A stretch of 64,000 bases of DNA from GCA-003244245 sp050700115 (GTDB lineage Bacteria > Actinomycetota > Actinomycetes > Mycobacteriales > Pseudonocardiaceae), in assembly GCA_050700115.1 (NCBI GenBank), contig JBOHGG010000021.1, positions 23,955 through 87,954 of the forward strand, in the 5' to 3' direction. This document shows positions 15,722 to 23,733 of this stretch, piece by piece. The notes below the pieces were generated by a model that was not told the origin of the DNA, searched no databases, and was given only the letters and a program-made list of their open reading frames with translations. Each line of letters opens with the position of its first letter. Position 1 is the stretch's first letter. Both the position numbers and the translations under genes were made by a program.

Positions 15722-16510
15722 GCCGTCGTACCTGCTCAACGTCTCTAGATCGTCACCGCCACAATTATCTTGGAAGTCCTCCCGGGCTCCCGTCGGGTGA
15801 ACGTAGTCGAGGTCAAAAAGTCCCAGTGTGCCGGCGTATTCGAACAGCACCGCAAGGGTGTAGCGGCCTTCGAGGATCTCCCACGCATGGAAGCCGTCGT
15901 AGCCCAGACTGCCGTACTGGGCGTCGACGAGATACAGCATCCATAGCGCCATCTCGCCGCGGGCGATGGTGGGGCTCAGGTTGTCCCGTCGCATGGTTGT
16001 GAACAGGGCGTCCACGCCGATCCACTCGTCGGGTGGGCAGCTGGCTAAGGCCTTGGCGACCGTCTGGCGGCGGGTTTTAGCCGGGGTGAGGACGTTACGG
16101 GCGCGCTGTCCCTTGATCTGCGCGATCCGGCTGAACTCGTCGATCACCGTGTGGGTCAGCCAGCGCTGCCACGGCTGGCGGATGACCTCAGCCGGCGGTT
16201 TCCGCAGGGCGCCGCGGCCCTTCGCGGTCAACTGGAGCCGCCCGCCCTCGATCTTTGCAAGTCCACCGGCCTGGATCAGCAGCGGCCAGGAGAACGAAGC
16301 GATCGGGTCGTGAAGGTAGAAGTCGCGGTACGCGAGATGTTCCTCGACAGTGTGGACGGTCGCCGCGGAGGGGCGGCTGGTTTTCTCGCTGCAGCGCAAC
16401 TCGCCCGCCGCGCACAGCTCCAGCACCGTGCGCAGGTTGAGCTGGGCTTCCTGTTCGGTAAGGCGTATCCGGTGCTCCCCGATGTCACGCAACGGGCTCG
16501 CATCGCTCAT
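15674..16510 (-). CDS. Hypothetical protein, likely truncated by a frameshift
   Basis: 278 residues, mostly alpha-helical and winged-helix-like, with LTEQEAQLNLRTVLEL near the N-terminus and a C-terminal RLTALGRYTLG. Immediately after the TGA stop, another frame continues with LTDTYQPLANKAQAQLLKIL to about 15610. This suggests a one-base deletion near 15677 has cut off a longer protein. Homologues I recall are longer, but I cannot name a function. Confidence 0.5.
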   Translation of the reverse strand: MSDASPLRDIGEHRIRLTEQEAQLNLRTVLELCAAGELRCSEKTSRPSAATVHTVEEHLAYRDFYLHDPIASFSWPLLIQAGGLAKIEGGRLQLTAKGRGALRKPPAEVIRQPWQRWLTHTVIDEFSRIAQIKGQRARNVLTPAKTRRQTVAKALASCPPDEWIGVDALFTTMRRDNLSPTIARGEMALWMLYLVDAQYGSLGYDGFHAWEILEGRYTLAVLFEYAGTLGLFDLDYVHPTGAREDFQDNCGGDDLETLSRYDGLQAIRLTALGRYTLG

Positions 16511-16619
16511 CGTCCTCGCTCATTTCAGCCAGTGGCGTTATGCCTTGATCCACTGCGCCCTCAGGCGTAGGCGTCGGCAACGGCAGATCCAGGATCGGGA
16601 TGCGCTGCTGCCACCGGCC

Positions 16620-16735
16620 ACGCATCCGTGAGCGGACACACTCCACCGCAGTGGAGTCGATGACCCAGTCGTCGTCGGTCCTGACATCCAGTGCGACCGC
16701 GAGGGTATCCAGATCGGTGTCCACAAGGGCCTCCG
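16620..16735 (-). pseudogene. Transposase remnant with internal deletion
   Basis: The frame contains EALVDTDLDTLAVALDVRTDD, like the N-terminus of an IS982/IS4-like transposase (DTDLDTLxxALYVxxDD). It is fused directly to VIDSTAVECVRSR, like the catalytic-domain motif (VDSTPVECGRSR) that normally lies ~100 residues later. The middle is therefore deleted. No terminal repeats are recognisable. Confidence 0.55.
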
Positions 16736-16802
16736 GGTTCGACGATGGGTTCGTAACACCGATCTTGGGCTCGCACTGCTGCGACACATCAACGCGGTTG
16801 GG

Positions 16803-16915
16803 AGGCTCTTGACGCTCTTGAGGCTCGAGCCGTGGGCAGCGGTGAGGGAGACGGCGGTGGCGCCCTCGCGGTAGGCAGTGATCGACTCGGCAGTGTCGCG
16901 CTCATCGAGGTGGTT
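16803..16915 (-). pseudogene. Possible resolvase HTH remnant
   Basis: Minus-strand reading gives DERDTAESITAYREGATAVS followed by LTAAHGSSLKSVKSL. This looks like the C-terminal helix-turn-helix of serine recombinases. Neighbouring sequence is out of frame. A second recombinase remnant lies at 17759-17990 and shares a short segment (encoding VEVLxAYSH) with bases near 17010-17035. Confidence 0.35.
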
Positions 16916-17041
16916 GTGCCGGCCCCATCGACGCTTCGCGCTCGGTGCCGAGGCACAGGGGCCGGTGAGAGCCCAGCGTGTGACAAAGCCGCAGATCAGC
17001 AGCTTGCACCGAGTGCGAGTAAGCGGCAAGCACCTCCACAG

Positions 17042-17074
17042 ACGAATGTCCAGGTCCTTGACCTGGACATTCGT
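17042..17074. terminator. Hairpin terminator candidate downstream of yoeB
   Basis: Arms 17042-17056 and 17060-17074 are perfect 15-bp complements (ACGAATGTCCAGGTC / GACCTGGACATTCGT) with a three-base loop. It is followed on the plus strand by TATTCTTG. It lies about 70 bases past the yoeB stop on the minus strand and may terminate either direction. Confidence 0.55.
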
Positions 17075-17141
17075 TATTCTTGAGTGTGCGAGTTGTCGCC
17101 CGCAGGTGGTCGTGGCTCGACCGATTTGACTACGTACACCC

Positions 17142-17393
17142 TTAGTAGTGGTATCGCGCTTGCACGATGATGAGTTCTTCGTCCCGGAGTTGATAGACAA
17201 GGCGGTGTTCGTCGGTGATGCGGCGAGACCAGTAGCCGGACAAGTTATGTGATAAGCGCTCGGGCTTGCCGATGCCCGTTGCGGGGTCACGCGCCGATTC
17301 CTCGATCATGCGGTTGATCCGCTTGAGGATCGTCCGTTCGTTGGCCCAGGAGGTGTAGTCCTCCCACCCGTCGCGGGTGAAGCTGATCTTCAC
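17142..17393 (-). CDS. yoeB: YoeB-type mRNA interferase toxin
   Basis: 83 residues from GTG 17393, the usual YoeB size. It contains WEDYTSWANERTILKRINRMIEE, then GIGKPERLSHNLSGYWSRRITDEHRLVYQL and the C-terminal ARYHY, carrying the catalytic Glu, Arg and His/Tyr of the RelE/YoeB fold. It cleaves mRNA on the ribosome. Its start overlaps the antitoxin stop by four bases (GTGA). This pair appears intact, unlike the second copy near 19.5 kb. Confidence 0.94.
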   Translation of the reverse strand: MKISFTRDGWEDYTSWANERTILKRINRMIEESARDPATGIGKPERLSHNLSGYWSRRITDEHRLVYQLRDEELIIVQARYHY

Positions 17394-17656
17394 GCGACAT
17401 CGTGTTGCGGGTCGAGCAACTCCTGCACCTCGATGCGACCGGCTTCGGCGTCGGCGATGCTGCGCAGCAGGCGCTCCGCGTTGACCGGGGACCGGAGTAG
17501 ATGGGCTGTCTCCATGAGCGAGCGCCACTGATCGGCGGACACCAGGTATGCCGTGCCCGCCTTCGAGACGATCTCTACCGGCTCCTGGTCATCGTTGACC
17601 TGCTCGATCAGTGGGAACAGGCGCTTACGGGCCTCGCTTGCTGACATTGCCATCAT
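17390..17656 (-). CDS. yefM: YefM/Phd-type antitoxin
   Basis: About 88 residues: the Phd/YefM N-terminal DNA-binding fold (MSASEARKRLFPLIEQVNDDQEPVEIVSKAGTAYLVSADQW) and an extended C-terminal helix that wraps the toxin. Four in-frame ATGs occur at 17659, 17656, 17653 and 17647; GAGGGA upstream best fits the second or third. It autoregulates the pair and neutralises YoeB. Confidence 0.93.
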   Translation of the reverse strand: MMAMSASEARKRLFPLIEQVNDDQEPVEIVSKAGTAYLVSADQWRSLMETAHLLRSPVNAERLLRSIADAEAGRIEVQELLDPQHDVA

Positions 17657-17758
17657 CATCACTCCCTCGTACCAGAAGATGGTACCAGCCTGTCCCCCGT
17701 GAGGCGAAGCCGCAGGATGGTGAGCAGTCTCGCTTGCCGATCCGTGTGTTCGCACAGC

Positions 17759-17990
17759 TCAGACGCCTACGCGGGTGTGCGAGTAAGCGACAAGCACCTC
17801 CACTGATGAACGCCCAAGGGAGCGGGCGAGTCGATCGAGCTCGGGTGCCACAAGGGTATTGTCGGCTCGGATTTCTGCGAGCGCTTGGTTGGGTCCGGGG
17901 TGCTTGCGGTTCGTACCGGTCAGACCGTTGTGCGGTTGCTGGCCACCGGCCGAGTCAGTCTTGAAACGGTGTGTGAACGATCTGGAGGTC
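17759..17990 (-). pseudogene. Serine recombinase (resolvase) fragment
   Basis: The minus strand reads GLTGTNRKHPGPNQALAEIRADNTLVAPELDRLARS, the resolvase segment before the LDRLAR motif. The N-terminal catalytic Ser region is missing, and the rest is fused to an unrelated tail that stops at 17759. This is mobile-element debris bordering the YefM-YoeB pair. Confidence 0.7.
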
Positions 17991-18011
17991 GCAGCATCTA
18001 GGGATGGTCGC

Positions 18012-18368
18012 ATGACGAGGGACGAGGTGCTCGACCGGTGTGCGAGCCTGCCCGGGTCGATCGAGGACTACCCGTTCGGAGATGGCGTTGCCGTGTTCAA
18101 GGTCGGAGGCCGGATGTTCGCTCTGGTGTCTCTCGACGGGGAGCCGGGCAGCGTGAACCTCAAATGTGATCCGGAGCTTGCGCTTGCGCTGCGTGCCAAG
18201 TACGCCGCGGTTCGTCCCGGCTACCACCAGAACAAACGCCACTGGAACACCGTGGAACTCGACGGTTCAATCGAGGACGACGAGCTTCGAGAGATGATCG
18301 ACCACTCCTACGAACTTGTGGTGAGCCAGTTAACACGACGGTACCGGGACCTGCTCTTCGGCAGTTGA
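18012..18368 (+). CDS. MmcQ/YjbR family protein
   Basis: 118 residues with the whole YjbR fold: CASLPGSIEDYPFGDGVAVFKVGGRMFALVS, NLKCDPELALALR, PGYHQNKRHWNTVELDGSI and the C-terminal DHSYELVVSQL. The family resembles a CyaY-like fold with proposed DNA binding; its role is unknown. The ATG at 18012 was chosen since upstream in-frame sequence is antisense to the resolvase remnant. Confidence 0.9.
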   Translation: MTRDEVLDRCASLPGSIEDYPFGDGVAVFKVGGRMFALVSLDGEPGSVNLKCDPELALALRAKYAAVRPGYHQNKRHWNTVELDGSIEDDELREMIDHSYELVVSQLTRRYRDLLFGS

Positions 18369-18652
18369 TCCTCGTCTGCACGCCCGAGCCACCCTGGAAC
18401 GCTGCAACCCGTTGACCTGCCCGGGTGGCAGCGCTCGTGGCTGAGTGGATCGGCCATGCTCCCGTGACCTCGAAGCAGCCAGGGCGCTCGGTAGGGCAAG
18501 CGGACGAGCATGCTGTCAGCTCGGTCTATCCGGTGGTTACGCGGCGGTCTTTCGCTCGGCGTGGCCAGCCACCGATGAGTTCATCGACTGGGCAGGGTCT
18601 ATACCGGCAAAACCGCAAGCTGTGAACATGACCATGATCAGTGAGGGAACCC

Positions 18653-19339
18653 ATGACCACCAACGCACTACCGCCCATCGTCGACGCCGACACCTGGCAG
18701 CGCCAACTCGACGCGTTGCGCGACCGGGAGAAGGCTGCGACCCGAGAACTCGACGCGATCGCCGCGCAGCGCCGCCGCATGCCGATGGTCACGATGCCCG
18801 ACTACACCCTTGAAGGCGAGGAGGGACCGGTCCAGCTGGCGGACATCTTCGGCGGTACGTCACAGCTGATCGTCTACAACCACATGTGGTTCCCCGGCGA
18901 GCAGTGGCAGTGCCCAGGCTGCACCGGGTTCACCTCGCAGTTCGCCCGGTTAGAGTTCCTGGAGCGCTACGACGCCCGGTTCGTCATCGTCACCCAAGGT
19001 CCGATCGATGAGGCACTCGCTTACAAGCGGCGGGTCGGGAACAAAATGACCTGGTATTCCACAGCGAACAGTCCATTCGGCTCTGACGTCGGTGCACCGC
19101 CCGGCGCTGGATTCGCTGTCAACGTGTTCCTGCGCGACGGCGACACCGTTTATCGCATCTGGCACACCAACGGCCGTGGCACTGAGCAGCTCAGTCACAG
19201 CTTCGCACTGATCGATCTGTTGCCGTACGGGCGGCAGGAGCAGTGGCAAGACTCGCCCGAGGGCTGGCCGCAGGCGCCCACCTACAGCCGGTGGACCACC
19301 TCCGAAGACATCGCCGCGCTCTACGGCCCGGATGCGTGA
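18653..19339 (+). CDS. DUF899 thioredoxin-like family protein
   Basis: 228 residues. DUF899 features: an N-terminal helical part (WQRQLDALRDREKAATRELDAIAAQRRRMPMV), YTLEGEEGPVQLADIF, and MWFPGEQWQCPGCTGFTSQF with a CPGC redox-like motif near residue 87, then a thioredoxin-fold core. Possibly a peroxiredoxin-like reductase; the activity is not established. The start has GAGGGA upstream. The 284 bases before it hold no gene I can support. Confidence 0.88.
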   Translation: MTTNALPPIVDADTWQRQLDALRDREKAATRELDAIAAQRRRMPMVTMPDYTLEGEEGPVQLADIFGGTSQLIVYNHMWFPGEQWQCPGCTGFTSQFARLEFLERYDARFVIVTQGPIDEALAYKRRVGNKMTWYSTANSPFGSDVGAPPGAGFAVNVFLRDGDTVYRIWHTNGRGTEQLSHSFALIDLLPYGRQEQWQDSPEGWPQAPTYSRWTTSEDIAALYGPDA

Positions 19340-19501
19340 GGGGTGCCACCTGCCGTACAGAACTCAGCAGCACCACCCGTTCGCGCGAGGCCGTACTGCC
19401 GTGTGGCGCGGATCCTCCGCACAAAGTGGACTCGTGTCGCGTGCTGCACGCTGCCGGACTGAGTCGCGGAGCTGGTCGTCGAGGCGTAACGCTGATCTTC
19501 A

Positions 19502-19759
19502 CGTGACGTCGTGCTGGGGGTCGATCAGTTCCTGGACTCTGGTGAAGTCGGCTTCGGCGCGGCGATGCTGCGCGGCAGGCGCTCGGCGTTGGGCGAGGGA
19601 CCGCGGGAGTTGAGCTGTCTCCAGGGAGCGCTACTCGTCGGCGGAGACGAGGTAGGCGGTGTCGGCCTTCGAGACGGTCTCCACGGGTTCCTGAGGGTCG
19701 TTGACCTGCTCGGTCAGCGGGAACAGCCGCTTGTAGGCTTCGCTCGCTGACATCGTCAT
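19502..19759 (-). pseudogene. Inactivated second copy of the YefM-type antitoxin
   Basis: Starting at 19759 the frame reads MTMSASEAYKRLFPLTEQVN then DPQEPVETVSKADTAYLVSADE, nearly identical to the intact antitoxin at 17.5 kb. It then hits TAG where the intact copy has the TGG (Trp) codon after SADQ. Beyond the stop, RSLETAQL and VQELIDPQHDV are still recognisable. The toxin that should follow has decayed after its first four codons (VKIS). Confidence 0.85.
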
Positions 19760-19966
19760 CGAGCCAATTGATGCACCGGTGTGGAACTGCGCGGGGTGAC
19801 GACCCGTCTTCGGTGTGAAGCGCTGGATGGTTCCGGTGCTCAGCGCCGTGCGAGGGTGTGCGCCGGGATGACCTGTCCGAGACTGCGGGTGTCGGGCCGA
19901 TCCTGCCCGGGTGTGGGCGCCCTCACGTGGGTAGCTCTCCGGCGGTTCCTGTCGGGAGCCGACCTT

Positions 19967-20000
19967 GACAAACACACAACCGATCGGTTGTGTGTTTGTC
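19967..20000. promoter_or_regulatory. 34-bp perfect palindromic operator overlapping the arsR-type promoter
   Basis: Bases 19967-20000 form an exact palindrome centred on CGATCG (arms ending ACAACCGA / TCGGTTGT). TTGACA at 19965-19970 is a good -35 box inside the left arm, and the GTG start at 20001 follows immediately, so the transcript is short-leadered or leaderless. This is the expected autoregulatory site of the ArsR-type gene. Confidence 0.85.
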
Positions 20001-20342
20001 GTGACCGAGGAGAACGAGGACCGGGCGGACGTCCTGTTCCACGCGCTCGCCGACCGGACCCGGCGCGACATCATGCGCCGCGTGCTGGCCGGGGAGCACT
20101 CGGTCTCCGCGCTCGCGGCGAAGTACGACATGAGCTTCGCCGCGGTGCAAAAGCACGTCGCCGTGCTGGAGAAGGCCGGTCTGCTCACCAAGCGACGAAG
20201 CGGTCGCGAGCAGCTGGCCAGCGGCGACGTGGAGGCGGTGCGGTCGGTGGCGTCGATGCTCACCGAGCTGGAGCAGGTCTGGCGTGGCCGCATCGCGCGC
20301 ATCGACGAATTCATCGCATCCGACACCGACCATGAGGACTGA
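20001..20342 (+). CDS. ArsR-family transcriptional regulator
   Basis: 113 residues: a winged helix with ALADRTRRDIMRRVLAGEHSVSALAAKYDMSFAAVQKHVAVLEKAGLLTKRRSGRE. It has no metal-binding Cys pair, so it belongs to the ArsR type paired with SRPBCC proteins. It starts directly after the palindromic operator. The next gene begins three bases past its stop (ATG at 20346). It presumably represses the two-gene operon until a ligand or stress relieves it. Confidence 0.93.
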   Translation: MTEENEDRADVLFHALADRTRRDIMRRVLAGEHSVSALAAKYDMSFAAVQKHVAVLEKAGLLTKRRSGREQLASGDVEAVRSVASMLTELEQVWRGRIARIDEFIASDTDHED

Positions 20343-20345
20343 ACC

Positions 20346-20831
20346 ATGCCCGTGACCAACGTCCAGCAGGACCTCGACAACCTGACCCTGACCATCACAG
20401 CCAACTTCGCCGCGCCGGTGGAGCGGATCTGGCAGGTCTACGCCGACCCGCGCCAGCTGGAGAAGGTGTGGGGGCCGCCGACCTACCCGGCGACCGTGGT
20501 TGACCACGACCTCACGCCCGGCGGTCGCATGACCTACGTCATGACCGGCCCGGAAGGCGACAAGTACGCCGGATACTGGCAGATCACGGCCGTCGACGAG
20601 GCGACGAGTTTCTCCTTCGACGACGGCTTCGCCGACCTGGACTTCAACCCGACGCCAGGTATGCCGGTCTCCAAGAACGTCTTCACCTTCACCGAGCACG
20701 ACGGCGGCACTCGCGCGACCTACGTGAGCACCTACGAGTCCGCCGAGGCGCTGCAGCAGGTGCTGGATATGGGCGTGGTCGAGGGCGCCACATTGTCGAT
20801 CAACCAGATCGACGACCTGGTCGCCTCCTGA
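20346..20831 (+). CDS. SRPBCC (AHSA1-like) ligand-binding domain protein
   Basis: 161 residues with the START/Bet-v-1-like fold typical of AHSA1 proteins: ITANFAAPVERIWQVYADPRQLEKVWGPPTYPATVVDHDLTPGGRMTYVMTGPEGDKY, then FTFTEHDGGTRATYVSTY. It probably binds a hydrophobic ligand. It is co-transcribed with the ArsR regulator, a common two-gene unit whose ligand is generally unknown. Confidence 0.92.
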   Translation: MPVTNVQQDLDNLTLTITANFAAPVERIWQVYADPRQLEKVWGPPTYPATVVDHDLTPGGRMTYVMTGPEGDKYAGYWQITAVDEATSFSFDDGFADLDFNPTPGMPVSKNVFTFTEHDGGTRATYVSTYESAEALQQVLDMGVVEGATLSINQIDDLVAS

Positions 20832-20984
20832 GGTGCACCGCGGCCGGCTGTCTCGGACATGGAGGCGGCCGGCCGCCCTGTGGGTCGTGACGTGGCGCCC
20901 GCGACGCAGACGTGGACCGCGACGCACCGCGACGAGTTCGCCCGACACTCGTGACTCGATTGAGGACTAACCGCACGAGCTCAC

Positions 20985-21570
20985 CTCGGTGCCGGACCGA
21001 CCCCTCGCCCAGCACGACGATACCGAACGCGCTGCGGGCAATGCCCTGATCAATCTTGCGGCGCAGGCTGTCGCCAATCCGCAGCTCGAACTCGTCGTAC
21101 CAGACACGCAGGCTCTGCTCCTGCAGAGCTATCGCCAACGGTCGAACGATCTCGTCTTTGTCTTGAGATGCGTGGGAAATAAAGACGTCCCAGTCCTTCG
21201 GGATCAGCTCGGCATCATCGTGGTTGATCGCGGCAACCGACTCCCGCAACTGATCAAGGGACGGTGCTGAGCGTTCGCGAAGCGCGGGAAGCCGGCCAGG
21301 TAGTACCTCGACGGCGGCGCGTCCGCTGCCGCGCATGTCCCCGTAGTCGACGACCAGATACCAGCGACCGCTCCGGGGCACCTTTAGCCGCACTGGCGAT
21401 CGCGTGGCGTGCCCGCCGTAGCCTGTCGCCCGACGGCCGGCCTTGAACGACCGGTAATTTGAGCTGTCAAAGAGTCGGATGTTTGCGGAGCTGCCGGTCA
21501 GGGTGATCTGGACGATTGCGCCAGCCGGTTGCTGGCCGAGATCCCAGTAGTTGGAAGTTCGCGACGTACC
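20985..21570 (-). pseudogene. DUF1883-TIR domain protein, decayed at both ends
   Basis: Reading from about 21552: NYWDLGQQPAGAIVQITLTG, then the DUF1883 core (SSNYRSFKAGRRATGYGGHA), a Ser-rich linker, then a TIR domain (WDVFISHASQDKDEIVRPLA... IARSAFGIVVL). No ATG, GTG or TTG is available at the true N-terminus between the upstream stop (21573) and the DUF1883 region. The TIR domain ends abruptly near 20985, and the frame then runs as noise to 20800. Proteins of this architecture act in NAD-type immunity. Here it is probably dead. Confidence 0.7.
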
Positions 21571-22012
21571 TCAGGGGAGCTGCGTGTTGGCTACACCTCG
21601 TGTGTATCCGACTACTGCAGGCTTAGCACGGCATACCGACACGGCTGGGAGCCGATCATCTACCCGTGCGGCGAGCTGGCGGATCTGATCGATGAACGGT
21701 CGAACACATGGTCGATGAGACTGGGCAAACTCGGCGGGCACCTGGGCTCGAATCCTTTGTTCTCCTCGTGCGAACAGGACGGGGCCAAGGTGGACCCTCC
21801 CGACCTCTGTCGCCACGCGAAGGTCGAGGCGATCTCCCTACGGCGGCGCGGTGACCGGGCAGGCGGTGGCTGCCCGGAGCGTCCCGCGCATGCCTCTTGG
21901 CTGCATCCCCCAGCGCCGGGGATCTGGTCCCAGCTACGGGGCATATCCGCATGGCCGCCGGTCAGCGGATAGCAGAACAGGATCCACTGGCTGCGTGGCG
22001 CGCCGTGAGAGG
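21571..22012. other. Gap without supportable gene
   Basis: About 440 bases between the TIR remnant and the DUF2218 gene. Frames exist on both strands, but none has a start with ribosome site, a domain or a codon pattern I recognise. Probably decayed sequence. Confidence 0.5.
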
Positions 22013-22339
22013 TCAGCTGCCTGAGGTCCGGCTCCAGCGCACGAGCAGTCCGTCGCGGCGGCCGAATAGTTCGAGGTGGCTAGCCATGACGCGTTCGACC
22101 AGCAGGAGTCTGATGGGGTCTCGGGCCGCGGCGCGAAGCTGAAGGCCCTCCGGTCGTGCGTGCATGATGCAGCTGCCCAGCCACCCGAAGTCGGCGAACA
22201 CGTATTCCTCGTTGTACTCGATGCGCACTCGGCCGGGAAGCGCCTCGGCCTCGTGAGCGAAGTGCTTGCACAACTGAGTGAGGTACCGGGGTGCCCTGGG
22301 GGTCTCGACCAGGGCTTCGGACCTCCATCGGGGGATCAT
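22013..22339 (-). CDS. DUF2218 domain protein
   Basis: 108 residues matching DUF2218: TPRAPRYLTQLCKHFAHEAEA, a central beta part (EYVFADFGWLGSCIMHARPEGLQLRAAARD) and VMASHLELFGRRDGLLVRW. Its function is unknown; members often sit beside siderophore or MarR-linked genes. The start overlaps the stop of the preceding hydrolase frame (ATGA), making it the third gene of a MarR-led unit. Confidence 0.85.
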   Translation of the reverse strand: MIPRWRSEALVETPRAPRYLTQLCKHFAHEAEALPGRVRIEYNEEYVFADFGWLGSCIMHARPEGLQLRAAARDPIRLLLVERVMASHLELFGRRDGLLVRWSRTSGS

Positions 22340-22802
22340 CGCCGCACCTGGATTCCATCCGACTCCAGCCGAGGATCGTCGGCACCACGGGTGCTCAGAG
22401 CGTGATGCAACGTGCGGCCGAACTCGACGGGGTGGATGCCGACGGCCGCATGGCCGCCGGGAGTCTCGATGATGGCTCGTCCGAGTACCTGGCCGAGCTC
22501 GACGTTGACTTGGTAGGCAGGGTAGCCGCGGGAGTCCTCCCCGGCGAGCAGCAACATCCGCTGGGCATGGCGGGCGAGGGCGTCGGTCTCGAGCCGGTGG
22601 TCGTAGTCCTGCGGACCATCGAGGGAACTGCGGGAGAAGCCGCGCCGGTCGTAGGTCACAACCGTGTGGTGCTCGGCCAAGGACTCGGCGACGGCGGTGA
22701 AGATCCGGGCGTCGCCGCTTGCCCGGGAATCATGAGCAACGCCGGGCCGCTGCCGCGGGTCTCGTAGTAGAGCCGCGCGCCGGGTACCTGAAGAAGACTC
22801 AC
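22336..22802 (-). pseudogene. Alpha/beta hydrolase with a frameshift and a large internal deletion
   Basis: The GTG at 22802 (overlapping the MarR stop) begins LLQVPGARLYYETRGSGPAL and LMIPG. A one-base change then shifts the frame, and the other frame continues AEHHTVVTYDRRGFSRSSLDGPQDYDHRLETD. Next comes LARHAQRMLLLAGEDSRGYPAY, which belongs to the C-terminal part, so the ~150-residue middle with the nucleophile is lost. The end (ETPGGHA...HPVEFGRTL) is recognisable. Confidence 0.8.
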
Positions 22803-23359
22803 TGCGTGGCTCCTCCCTGCGCGATGGCTACGCGAACCGTCGGCGGGGCTCCGGAACGGTCCGAGACCCTCGGCGCAATGGCGTTGGCCCGCAGCAGGAC
22901 GGCGTGCCGCAGCAAGCAATCCGTGCTGTGGTCCAGGAAGTCCGCGATGGCGGTGAGCTGATGGGCGTCGAATCCCTCCAACAGCCGGGCAATGTCGCTG
23001 TGAAACGGAGCAAAGACCTCGCCGATCTCCTGCAGACGGTCGGGAACTGGGGACAGCACCTGCTTGCGCCGGTCATGGGGATCGGGGGCTCGCCGCAGGT
23101 ACCCCGCCCGCTCGAGCCTCGCGACTACCCCTGTGACGGCGCCGGTGGTGAGCCCGGTGATCGCCGCCAGCTCGCTGCCGGTCATCGCGCCACGCTCGAA
23201 CAGCAGGTCGAGGCACTTATGATCCGTCGGGCCCAACCCCAGACGTTCAGCAACAGCGTGGTTGAACAACACCGCCGCAGTGCTCTGCCGCCGACCCAGA
23301 CGCCGGAGTATGTCCTCGCTGAGCCCATCCTCAACCCCGGACGACCGCTCTACAGTCAC
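22799..23359 (-). CDS. MarR-family transcriptional regulator
   Basis: 186 residues: a winged helix with LGLGPTDHKCLDLLFERGAMTGSELAAITGLTTGAVTGVVARLERAGYLRRAPDPHDRRKQ, the MarR wing signature. It heads a unit with an overlapping hydrolase (now broken) and DUF2218. A GCTTA-N5-TAAGC site lies just upstream. The inducer is unknown. Confidence 0.93.
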   Translation of the reverse strand: MTVERSSGVEDGLSEDILRRLGRRQSTAAVLFNHAVAERLGLGPTDHKCLDLLFERGAMTGSELAAITGLTTGAVTGVVARLERAGYLRRAPDPHDRRKQVLSPVPDRLQEIGEVFAPFHSDIARLLEGFDAHQLTAIADFLDHSTDCLLRHAVLLRANAIAPRVSDRSGAPPTVRVAIAQGGATQ

Positions 23360-23378
23360 ACCCTCACCTCACCAAATC

Positions 23379-23396
23379 GCTTAGATGGTAAGCTAA
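23379..23396. promoter_or_regulatory. Probable MarR operator
   Basis: GCTTA-N5-TAAGC at 23379-23393, partly nested in TTAG-N8-CTAA (23381-23396), about 20-37 bases before the MarR start, in an AT-rich island. This is typical placement for an autoregulatory MarR site. Assignment is from position and symmetry only. Confidence 0.5.
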
Positions 23397-23733
23397 TATC
23401 CGAGGAGGGTCGGTGTCAACCGGACGAGGTCGATGGGAGGTCGATCAGCGCGAGCAGCCGTGAGTCGTCCCGTCCGACCGCGGCCAGCGCTGGCAGCACG
23501 TCCGGGCAGCGGCCACCTCGTTCATCTGGTAGCGATGCGTTGCGCCCAGTTCGACGAGCGCACGTCGTTGTCCTCGGCTATCGGGGCGAAGGTCTCTGGG
23601 GTCACCGCTGGCTGGCCGGCATGTCCGGTGGCGACCATGTCATCGCGACCGTCCGCGCCTGCGCAGCAATCGTCGCTCCGGTCTCGTTGCCCATCACCGG
23701 AAGGCTTCGATCACGAGTCGGCGGCCATTCGGG
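23397..23733. other. Gap without supportable gene
   Basis: Roughly 340 bases between the MarR promoter and the 3' end of the lipase gene. Plus-strand frames run through but show no recognisable domain or ribosome site. Confidence 0.5.
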
